From Ecdyonurus torrentis (taxonomy: Eukaryota; Arthropoda; Insecta; Ephemeroptera; Heptageniidae): a stretch of DNA of 64,000 bases. Positions 53,950 through 62,786 of this stretch are shown piece by piece. Numbering within the stretch: position 1 is the stretch's first letter; the number at the start of each line of letters is the position of its first letter. The notes beneath the pieces are model-generated. The model did not search any database. It was not told the DNA's origin and worked only from the letters and a program-made list of their open reading frames with translations. Position numbers and translations under genes: made by a program. The stretch is from NCBI GenBank assembly GCA_949318235.1, contig OX439135.1, positions 22,713,957 to 22,777,956 of the forward strand, in the 5' to 3' direction.

Positions 53950-54060
53950 TAATCAACCAATCAATTAATCAATCCATTGATCAATCCATCCATCGATAAA
54001 TCAATTAATCAATCATTTAATCAATTATTTAATCAATCAATTAATCAATCAATCAACCAA
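53757..54060. repeat. (AATC)n microsatellite, interrupted
   Basis: About 300 bp of AATC units with AATT variants at both margins, filling most of the intron between 53750 and 54186 and beginning six bases inside its acceptor. Confidence 0.9.
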
Positions 54061-54185
54061 TTAAATATTTTGACAATTTAGAACAACAAAAATTAAAACT
54101 TGATAAAAAAAAATAAATAGAAAAGTTTTCCAAATTATTGCTTTAATAATTTTAAATATATTAAAAAATAATAATAATAACTTAC

Positions 54186-54253
54186 CAATATCAATAACAA
54201 ATGAGACATCAAAATCTGAGTAAATTAATACAGATTTATTATTCATATTCTTT
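54186..54253 (-). CDS. Upstream exon of the Ser-rich acidic protein
   Basis: Acceptor TATATTTAG at 54254 and donor ATTG|GTAAG at 54185. Encodes MNNKSVLIYSDFDVSFVIDI plus one base. The Met may be internal: no signal peptide is present here, and an earlier exon is probably missing. KSVLIYSDFDVSF recalls the beta-like motif after basic residues in neighbouring proteins, weakly. Confidence 0.5.
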
Positions 54254-54687
54254 CTAAATATAATTTTTACGTAATATTTAAAATTAACGTGTTTTTCTAT
54301 AAAGACAAGTCTTACTTAATGTAAATCATCATGCAAGAATATTACCAAACAAATCTGCAATCTTATTTGCAAATAAAGTGGCGATTGGTCACGAATTTAG
54401 AATGTTTATATTGTATTTTATATCGTCTATCATATTTGATAGAATGCAATGTTTTGTTTAAGTTTTGAAGTCTGATATTTTATCACTTTGCATGCATAAG
54501 TCAAGCCTTCCAGTTGGCTAACATTCATGTCGTCATCGTGTTCCTATAATACTGCACTGAGGATGCAACAGTAGCTGTGGATTTTGTGGTTGTCATGATG
54601 CCAAGCTTTTGAAGACTTTAGGACTAAATAAAACAATATTTTATGTTGTTTAGTTTTATGAAGTATTAAAAATAAAATTAATAAAAA

Positions 54688-54723
<36 letters not shown>

Positions 54724-55860
54724 TTTTCAATTTTAACTACTTTATAAATTTTGTATACATAAGTTCGTGCAATAAACTACACACAACTCTTGAGCCAGCG
54801 TAGAATTTTTACTTTGTTAGCAACATCTGATCATGACGTAATTACCTGTTTATATGTGTGGTTGATCATTGTTATTTTCATTTAGAATTTTAGACCTAAT
54901 AAGAATGAACAAATTAAAAAAAAAAAAGTTCCATACATGCTCAATGTGCGATTCACTTTTATCGGCTCAAAAAACAAGATCAACCAATGAATGTTCTATT
55001 TTGGGGGGGGGGGGGGCAGCCAACCAAATATTGTAAATGAGCCTCATTACACTTTAAAGAACAAACTATATTGCTCCATAAATAATAATAAAATGCTATT
55101 CACGTGATTTAAATGCGCACGCGCGCGCGTGTGTGTGTATTTTTATAAATTGAAATGCTTTTTCCTAATTTTTAATTCTTTTTTTTTTCTTTTTTTTTTT
55201 TTTACAAAAAGGAGAGGAAAGAAGAACAAAATCTACCTATTCTGCTCCAACTAATTGTAACTATGGAACTTAACTTTTAATTTACCAAAGCTCTCTCATG
55301 ATAAGAGCTAAATAATTTTTCTAATATATAAATTCGTTATTTCGAAAAAATAATAATCATAATAAATAAATTTATTTTCTATAGTTATAGGAAAAAATAA
55401 AATATAACTTACTAATTTTAATATAACATTTTTAATTTATTGTTTTTATTATTAATCAATAGCAATTATGTGTATATTACATTTTAGTTTACTAACTTTA
55501 TACATTTGTTAATTTAAAAACAAGTGTGAAAGGAAAATGTTACATTTTTTTTTTATTTAAGCGTACAAAGCTATTTTCTTAATAAAAGCACACATAAAAA
55601 ATATTGGTATCAATGAAATAAATACATAGTTCATTACGGTCATCTTTTTAGCATCACGTTCTATACACTTATTAGAGTTATTAGTAAGTGAAATGAGTGT
55701 ACACTATACTATAATAACTGCCTTATTTAACTACTATCTACTAGGTTATATATGACCCAACTGTAAGGACAGTAAATAAGGAAATTATATATTTGATATC
55801 CTGAATTTCAGACCCAAAATAACATCCTAGCTTATTAATTAAGTTGTTGCATTAAAGTTA
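54254..55860. other. AT-rich intergenic DNA
   Basis: T tract 54691-54720, G run near 55003-55015, short CG/TG run at 55119-55138. No supported coding exon, though the first exon of the acidic protein should lie here or further up. Confidence 0.35.
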
Positions 55861-56145
55861 CGAACACCTTAAACAAAAAAAATTGAGTAATATCCTAACA
55901 AATCTGAAAATCAACGTCGATTTTGCCAGAACCATTGATTTCTAAAATATTTTCCATTCACAAAATGGTAGCTGCGGGTTTGTGACGTCACAGCTCACTA
56001 GTCCACGCGAGTGAAAATAGATGAGCTGTAACGTTATTTTATGAATGGAAAATAAATTTAAAATCAATGAATCCGGCCAAATCAAGGTTAATTTTCAGCT
56101 CTTTTTATGGTATCACACAACCTTTTTTGTTCAAGGTGTTCTACG
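55861..56145. repeat. Palindromic MITE family 3, copy 3
   Basis: CGAACACCTTAAACAAAAA to TTTTTTGTTCAAGGTGTTC; interior GTGACGTCACAGCTCAC as in the other copies, more diverged. Confidence 0.7.
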
Positions 56146-56704
56146 CCTTTAATATTCTAAATGTCTTTCTTTTTACATAACATCTTTTTAATTTTGAAAT
56201 TAAATTTCAAAAAAAAAAAAATGTGATAAAGAGATAGCATGACTTAAATGATACATTTAAAAAGTTTGAAAATAATTCAGGTCGTAATAAATAAGAAAAT
56301 ATTTATCTCCTAAAGCTTTTTTCAAGTCATTTTTTTAGCTGCACTTTGAATTATCTAGTTCCAAAATGCTAAAATTATCCTCTCTACCCTTGATGTAGTT
56401 TTATAGTAAATGCCAATGATAATAAATCTATTTGATAAAAAATACAACTACCGTGACCGAGATGTATTGATTGCAAGAATATAGAACATTATGATTGTAA
56501 AATAACAAAATTTGCATAGTGACGATCCAAAAGATTTGTAATATGTAATATATCAAGTAGCAATGATGTAAAGGTGAATTAACCTTAATTACATGCACCT
56601 CTTTAAATATTCTAATTTCTCTGTCTTTTCTACTTCTACACAAACTACCTAAATAGCAAAGCATAGTTATCATCCAAACATCAGGTGTTTGATATTGGAA
56701 AATT

Positions 56705-59700
56705 TTAAGGACCTGAAGTTGTTACTTCTGTTGTTGATTCGGTAGTAGACTCTGTGGTTGATTCTGTTGTAGACTCTGTAGTAGACTCTGTGGTTGATTG
56801 TGTAGTGGATTCTGTTGTCGACTCTGTGGTTGATTGTGTAGTGGACTCAGTAGTGGATTCTGTTGTAGACTCTGTTGTAGACTCTGTGGTTGATTGTGTA
56901 GTAGACTCAGTGGCTGATTGTGTAGTGGATTCTGTTGTAGACTCTGATGTAGACTCTGTTGTAGCCTCTGTTGTAGACTCTGTGGTTGATTCTGTTGTAG
57001 ACTCTGTGGTTGATTGTGTAGTGGACTCAGTAGTGGATTCTGTTGTAGACTCTGTAGTAGACTCTGTGGTTGATTCTGTTGTTGACTCTGTGGTTGATTG
57101 TGAAGTAGACTCAGTAGTGGATTCTGTTGTAGACTCTGTTGTAGACTCTGTTGTAGACTCTGTTGTAGACTCTGTAGTAGACTCTGTTGTAGACTCAGTG
57201 GCTGATTGTGTAGTGGATTCTGTTGTAGACTCTGATGTAGACTCTGTTGTAGCCTCTGTTGTAGACTCTGTAGTAGACTCTGTGGTTGATTCTGTTGTAG
57301 ACTCTGTGGTTGATTGTGTAGTGGACTCAGTAGTGGATTCTGTTGTAGACACTGTAGTAGACTCTGTGGTTGATTCTGTTGTTGACTCTGTGGTTGATTG
57401 TGAAGTAGACTCAGTAGTGGATTCTGTTGTAGACTCTGTTGTAGACTCTGTTGTAGACTCTGTTGTAGACTCTGTAGTATACTCTGTTGTAGACTCTGTT
57501 GTAGACTCTGTTGTAGACTCTGTTGTAGATTCTGTTGTAGATTCTGTGGTTGATTGTGTAGTAGAGTCAGTGGTTGATTGTGTAGTGGATTCTGTTATAG
57601 ACTCTGTGGTAGATTGTGTAGAAGACTCAGTAGTGGATTCTGTTGTAAACTCTGTTGTAGCTTCTGTTGTAGCCTCTGTTGTAGACTCTGTTGTAGACTC
57701 TGTTGTAGACTCTGTGGTTGATTGTGTAGTAGACTCAGTGGTTGATTGTGTAGTGGATTCTGTTGTAGACTCTGTGGTAGATTGTGTAGTAGACTCAGTA
57801 GTGGATTCTGTTGTAAACTCCGTTGTAGACTCTGTTGTAACCTCTGTTGTAGACTCTGTTGTAGACTCTGTAGTTGATTCTGTTGTAGCCTCTGTTGTAG
57901 CCTCAGTTGTAGCCTCTGTTGTAGACTCTGTTGCGGCCTCTGTTGTAGACTCTGTTGCGGCCTCTGTTGTAGACTCTGTTGTAGCCTCTGTTGTAGATTC
58001 TGTTGTAGCCACTATTGGAGACTCTGTGGTTGATTCAGTTGTAGCCCCTGTTGTAGCCCCTGTTGTAGCCACTGTTGTAGCCTCTGTTGTAGACTCTGTT
58101 GCAGCCTCTGTTGTAGCCTCTGTTGTAGCCTCTGTTGTAGACTCTGTTGTAGCCACTGTTGTAGCCTCTGTGGTTGATTCTGTTGTAGACTCTGTTGTAG
58201 CCTCTGTTGTAAACTGAGTTGTAGACTCAGTTGTAGCCTCTGTGGTAGACTCTGTGGTTGATTCTGTTGTAGCCTCTGTTATAGCCTCTGTTGTAGCCTC
58301 TGTGGTTGATTCTGTTGTAGACGCTATTGTAGCCTCTGTTGTGGCCTCTGTGGTTGATTCTGTTAAAGACTCTGTTGGAGCCTCTGTTGTAGACTCTGTG
58401 GTTGATGCTGTAGTAAACTCTGTAGTGAATTCTGTAGTTAAATCTGAAGTTGCTTCTGTGGTGAATTGTGTTGTAGACTCCGTGAGTTCTGTGGAAGGTG
58501 TAGCTGATTCTGTCATGCCTAATGTAGTTGATTCTGTCACGCCTAATGTAGTTGATTCTGTCACACCTAATGTAGTTGATTCTGTCACGCCTAATGTAGT
58601 TGATTCTGTCACTCCTAATGTAGTTGATTCTGTCACGCTTAATATAGTTGATTCTAACACGGTTAATGTAGTTGATTCTGTCACGCCTAATGTAGTTGAT
58701 TCTGTCACCCCTAATGTAGTTGATTCTGTCACTCCTAATGTAGTTGATTCTGTCACGCCTAATGTAGTTGATTCTGTCACGCCTAATGTAGTTGATTCTG
58801 TCACTCCTAATGTAGTAAAGTCTGTCACTCCTAATGTAGTAGATTCTGTCACGCTTAATGTAGTTGATTCTGTGACGCCTAATGTAGTTGATTCTGTCAC
58901 CCCTAATGTAGTTGATGCTGTCACCCCTAATGTAGTTGATTCTATCAAACCAAATGTTGTGAATTCTGTGGAAGGTGTAGTTGATTCTGTCACGCCTGAT
59001 GTTGTGAATTCTGTTGAAGGTGAAGTTGATTCTGTCACGCCTAATGTAGTTGATTCTGTCAAGCCAAACGTTGGAAAGACTGTTAAAGTTGTAGTTGATT
59101 CTGTCACGCCTAATGTTGTGAAATCTGTTGAAGGTGTCGTTGATTCTGTCACTCCTAATGTAGTTGATTCTGTCACACCTAATGTTGTGGATTCTGTGGA
59201 AGGTATAGTTGATTCTGTCACTCCTAATGTAGTTGATTCTGTCACGCCTAATGTTGTGGATTCTGTGGAAGGTATAGTTGATGCTGTCACGCCTAATGTA
59301 GTTGATTCTGTCACTTCTAATGTAGTTGATTCTTCCGCGCTTAATGTTGTGGATTCTGTGGAAGGTGTAGTTGATGCTGTCACGCCTAATGTAGTGGATT
59401 CTGTCACGCCTAATGTTGTGATATCTGTTGAAGGTGTAGTTGATTCTGTCACTCCTAATGTAGTTGAAGCTGTAACGCCTAATGTAGTTGATTCTGTCAC
59501 GCCTAATGTTGTGGATTCTGTGGAAGGTGTAGTTGATGCTGTCACGCCTAATGTAGTTGATTCTGTCACGCCTAATGTTGTGGATTCTGTGGAAGGTGTA
59601 GTTGATTGTGTCACTCCTAATGTAGTTGATTCTGTCACTCCTAATGTAGTTGATGCTGTCACTCCTAATGTAGTTGATTCTTCCACGCCTAATGTTGTGG

Positions 59701-60952
59701 ATTCTGTGGAAGGTGTAGTTGATGCTGTCACGCCTAATGTAGTTAATTCTGTCACGCCTAATGTTGTGGATTCTGTGGAAGGTGTAGTTGATTCTGTCAC
59801 TCCTAATGAAGATGATGCTGTCGCACCTAATGTTGTTGATTCTGTTACACCTAATGTTGTGAAATCTGTTGAAGGTGTAGTTGATTCTGTCACTCCTAAT
59901 GTATTTGATGCTGTCATATCTAATGTAGTTGATTGTGTCACGCCTAATGTTGTTGATTCTGTGAAAGGTGTAGTTGATGCTATCACGCCTAATGTAGTTG
60001 ATTCTGTCACGCCTAATGTTGTTGATTCTGTGAAAGGTGTAGTTGATGCTATCACGCCTAATGTAGTTGATTCTGTCACGCCTAATGTAGTTGATTCTGT
60101 TACGCCTAATGTTGTGGATTCTGTGGAAGGTGTAGTTGATGCTGTCACGCCTAATGTAGTTGATTCTGTCACACCTAATGTAGTTGACTCTGTCTGGACC
60201 AATGTAGTTGATTCTGCTAAAGGTGTTGTTGGTTCTGTCACACCTAAAGTACTTAATTCTAATAAAGTTGTGCTTGATTCTGTCACGTCAAATGCAGTAG
60301 ATTCTGTTATAGGTGTTGTTGATTCTGTTATGTATGGAACATTACTTGGTGAAGTACTTGGAGATAAAGTAGAAAGCGTAGTTTCTGGAGTTACTATTTC
60401 TACTGGTAGAGGTATAAAAACACTATTTATATTTGACCAATATCTAGCTCTTCTTTCTATTATTTTTTGAAATATTCTAAATCGGAACAGCAAAATAAAA
60501 ATAAGTCTTCGGATTGGAATTCTAATATTTCTTCCACGTGTTAAAAATCTTCTTAAAATCCTTAAATAGCCTGCTAAAATACGTTTAAAATGAAAAAAGT
60601 AGGCATTTGCTTGCCTTAATTTAAATGTTGGATACCTATATCTAATTAGTCTAAGTTCCATAAATACCACAAATTTTAATATTTCACTAATACTTATTTC
60701 AATTAAAACGCCATTTGGTATTTGTCTTTTATTTCTGCTTAATAATATACTTTCGGTTTTCATGTTATCTACAAAATCTTTGGGTAATTGTATTGTATTT
60801 ATTTCATCAATATTTTCATTTTTTGATTTGATGCTTTCTCGGAGTATAGTAATTAATCGTGTATCTGATTTTAACTTTAAATTTGTGGTTGGATTTGTAT
60901 TTTCCAAATTCCAATAAGATTTCTGTTTAAATTTGTATATAGTGAAACTCAT
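56705..60952 (-). CDS. Mucin with furin-like site and Arg-rich segment (main exon)
   Basis: 1415 residues, starting at the acceptor GTTTCAG|ATG (60953-60959) and joined in phase 0 to the signal-peptide exon at 61602-61540, giving 1436 residues. After an ordinary N-terminal region comes RNKR at 94-97 of the joined protein, a furin-type site, then QIPNGVLIEISISEILKF and an extremely Arg-rich, hydrophobic segment of about 80 residues (LRILRRFLTRGRNIRIPIRR and onward). From about 205 the protein is Thr/Ser repeats: 8-mers STTLGVTE/STTPSTE to about 58500, then STTE/ATTE tetra- and hexamers to STTEVTTSGP and TAA at 56707. Repeats are expected to be heavily O-glycosylated. No C-terminal anchor is visible, so a secreted mucin is likely. 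Long frames on the plus strand here are by-products of the repeat. Confidence 0.85.
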   Translation of the reverse strand: MSFTIYKFKQKSYWNLENTNPTTNLKLKSDTRLITILRESIKSKNENIDEINTIQLPKDFVDNMKTESILLSRNKRQIPNGVLIEISISEILKFVVFMELRLIRYRYPTFKLRQANAYFFHFKRILAGYLRILRRFLTRGRNIRIPIRRLIFILLFRFRIFQKIIERRARYWSNINSVFIPLPVEIVTPETTLSTLSPSTSPSNVPYITESTTPITESTAFDVTESSTTLLELSTLGVTEPTTPLAESTTLVQTESTTLGVTESTTLGVTASTTPSTESTTLGVTESTTLGVTESTTLGVIASTTPFTESTTLGVTESTTLGVIASTTPFTESTTLGVTQSTTLDMTASNTLGVTESTTPSTDFTTLGVTESTTLGATASSSLGVTESTTPSTESTTLGVTELTTLGVTASTTPSTESTTLGVEESTTLGVTASTTLGVTESTTLGVTQSTTPSTESTTLGVTESTTLGVTASTTPSTESTTLGVTESTTLGVTASTTLGVTESTTPSTDITTLGVTESTTLGVTASTTPSTESTTLSAEESTTLEVTESTTLGVTASTIPSTESTTLGVTESTTLGVTESTIPSTESTTLGVTESTTLGVTESTTPSTDFTTLGVTESTTTLTVFPTFGLTESTTLGVTESTSPSTEFTTSGVTESTTPSTEFTTFGLIESTTLGVTASTTLGVTESTTLGVTESTTLSVTESTTLGVTDFTTLGVTESTTLGVTESTTLGVTESTTLGVTESTTLGVTESTTLGVTESTTLTVLESTILSVTESTTLGVTESTTLGVTESTTLGVTESTTLGVTESTTLGMTESATPSTELTESTTQFTTEATSDLTTEFTTEFTTASTTESTTEAPTESLTESTTEATTEATIASTTESTTEATTEAITEATTESTTESTTEATTESTTQFTTEATTESTTESTTEATTVATTESTTEATTEATTEAATESTTEATTVATTGATTGATTESTTESPIVATTESTTEATTESTTEAATESTTEAATESTTEATTEATTEATTESTTESTTESTTEVTTESTTEFTTESTTESTTQSTTESTTESTTQSTTESTTQSTTESTTESTTESTTEATTEATTEFTTESTTESSTQSTTESITESTTQSTTDSTTQSTTESTTESTTESTTESTTESTTEYTTESTTESTTESTTESTTESTTESTSQSTTESTTESTTESTTVSTTESTTESTTQSTTESTTESTTESTTESTTEATTESTSESTTESTTQSATESTTESTTESTTESTTESTTESTTESTTESTSQSTTESTTESTTESTTESTTESTTESTTQSTTESTTESTTESTTEATTESTSESTTESTTQSATESTTQSTTESTTESTTESTTESTTQSTTESTTESTTQSTTESTTESTTESTTESTTESTTEVTTSGP

Positions 60953-61054
60953 CTGAAACAAAATTAAAAGAAACATATTTGTAATATAAAAATGATAGTA
61001 AATGAAATGGCCATGAATGCTAATTTATTTAAGATAATCACCTTTACATAAGTT

Positions 61055-61200
61055 ATTATGAAGTAGCTAAAATAATGCATTTTAGCAAATTATTAAAAAT
61101 AGCTAATTTAAGTTGTTTTAAGTTTTTTAAAGCTATTTAAGTTAAAAAAGCTATTGTTAATAATTTGCTAAAATGCATTATTTTAGCTACTCATAATAAC
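61055..61200. repeat. Palindrome in the mucin intron
   Basis: TAGCTAAAATAATGCATTTT is repeated in reverse as AAAATGCATTATTTTAGCTA, with arms of about 65 bp around TTTAAGTTGTTTTAAG. Confidence 0.65.
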
Positions 61201-61539
61201 TTAGTCAGTATTCGTAACTAAAGTAATGCCCCAATTTTTTGAGTGACACTGAAACCAATTCAAAGCTTTGTTCAAGCATTTTATTGATTTTCTGGAATAC
61301 CATAATTATCTAACATTTTAAATTCCGGAACCATTATTATATTGAGCGTTTTTAAACTTGTTTTCCAAGGCAATATATAAAATAAAATTACAAAACAGAG
61401 CTCTACGAATTTCAAAAAAAAATTGATCCTTAAAACCGAGAACTTTAACATCCATTAAAGCTATTTAAACTAACTGACCATACATACAAAAAAGTGTCCG
61501 TTTTAATAAACATGTAAATGATTTTATTTTAAAACTTAC

Positions 61540-61602
61540 CCAAATTGCCCATGGTAACATAAGAATAAAAATCCAGCATATTAAACTAGTTTTCATTTCC
61601 AT
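61540..61602 (-). CDS. Signal-peptide exon of the 56.7-61.6 kb mucin
   Basis: ATG at 61602; MEMKTSLICWIFILMLPWAIW, donor TGG|GTAAGT at 61539. 63 bases, phase 0, matching the ATG-initial main exon. The intron (60953-61539) is 587 bp and contains a mirror-like pair AGCTAAAATAATGCATTTTA near 61060-61190. Confidence 0.75.
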
Positions 61603-61633
61603 TACTAAATTTTAATTAAGATAATTTTCATGG

Positions 61634-61636
61634 TGT

Positions 61637-61669
<33 letters not shown>
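61634..61669. repeat. (TTG)n microsatellite
   Basis: About twelve TTG units upstream of the mucin start. Confidence 0.85.
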
Positions 61670-62050
61670 TTGATGTTTAATAATATTAACAATTCATTAT
61701 AATATTGTTATAGTTGATAGATGATACAAATCAAATTGTAACTAAATCTACATACTATTGTGATTTACATATATTTAGAAAGAAATTTGCTTATCATATG
61801 AAGCAATATAATTTTATTTTCCTTGTAATTTTTTAAACAACACGTTTTACATGCATTTATAATGTGATAGTATTTATAAAAATTTATTTACAAACTTCAA
61901 TTCTAAAAAAGTGAGTTTCATAACAAAACGTTATACAGTAATAGTATATTGTATAATAGAGGACTAAACATAAATTTTGCGACGCTAAAAAAAAAAAAAT
62001 TTAAAGTAATCTATGTCAAGAATCAAATATTGTACAAACTAAACATAACT

Positions 62051-62458
62051 ATTCATTCATTCATTCATTCATTCATTCATTCATTCATTCATTCATTCAT
62101 TCATTCATTCATTCATTCATTCATTCATTCATTCATTCATTCATTCATTCATTCATTCATTCATTCATTCATTCATTCATTCATTCATTCATTCATTCAT
62201 TCATTCATTCATTCATTCATTCATTCATTCATTCATTCTTTCATTCATTCATTCATTCATTCATTCATTCATTCATTCATTCATTCATTCATTCATTCAT
62301 TCATTCATTCATTCATTCATTCATTCATTCATTCATTCATTCTTTATTCTTTCATTCGTTCATTCGTTCATTCGTTCATTCGTTCATTCGTTCATTCGTT
62401 CATTCGTTCATTCGTTCATTCATTCATTCCTTCATTCGTTCATTCGTTCATTCATTCA
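62051..62458. repeat. (ATTC)n then (TTCATTCG)n microsatellite
   Basis: ATTC units to about 62340, then alternating TTCATTCG 8-mers to 62458, with a few variant units (62236, 62340-62352). It ends five bases from the TLR B stop codon, so it forms the start of that gene's 3' untranslated region. Confidence 0.97.
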
Positions 62459-62462
62459 TGAG

Positions 62463-62786
62463 CTAGGAGCTATTTGTAATATTATACATTTCTATCGCAT
62501 TCAAAAGATCTTCCGAAACACTCAAATCAATGTCGTCCTCTATTTCTACTTCCTCTGGCTGTGATAACATCAGTGGAGGTCCTAGAGCGTCTTTCAGTTT
62601 ACACCAGAAATGAGATCTAGTCGTGATGTCCGTATCCCACTCGAGGTAAGTTCGAGACTCCATCAAGACTCGCAAGTGAAGAGGTAACTGAGACAAGTCA
62701 AGTCGTTCAAGCTGTATCAGGATCAGGAAATCAGCCTTGTCGGTAAATATGCGATGTTGAGCCATCTGGACTTCCCATTTACACCA
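62463..62786 (-). CDS. TLR B last exon (TIR part 2)
   Basis: Acceptor TGGTTTTCAG; 107 codons ending MYNITNSS then TAG. Confidence 0.95.
   Translation of the reverse strand, partial: WCKWEVQMAQHRIFTDKADFLILIQLERLDLSQLPLHLRVLMESRTYLEWDTDITTRSHFWCKLKDALGPPLMLSQPEEVEIEDDIDLSVSEDLLNAIEMYNITNSS

Noticed and set aside
56754..60470. Two long plus-strand frames (487 and 742 residues) opposite the mucin
   Set aside because: They are reverse images of the STTE and STTLGVTE codons and lack a signal peptide or splice partners, whereas the minus strand has a signal-peptide exon in phase.
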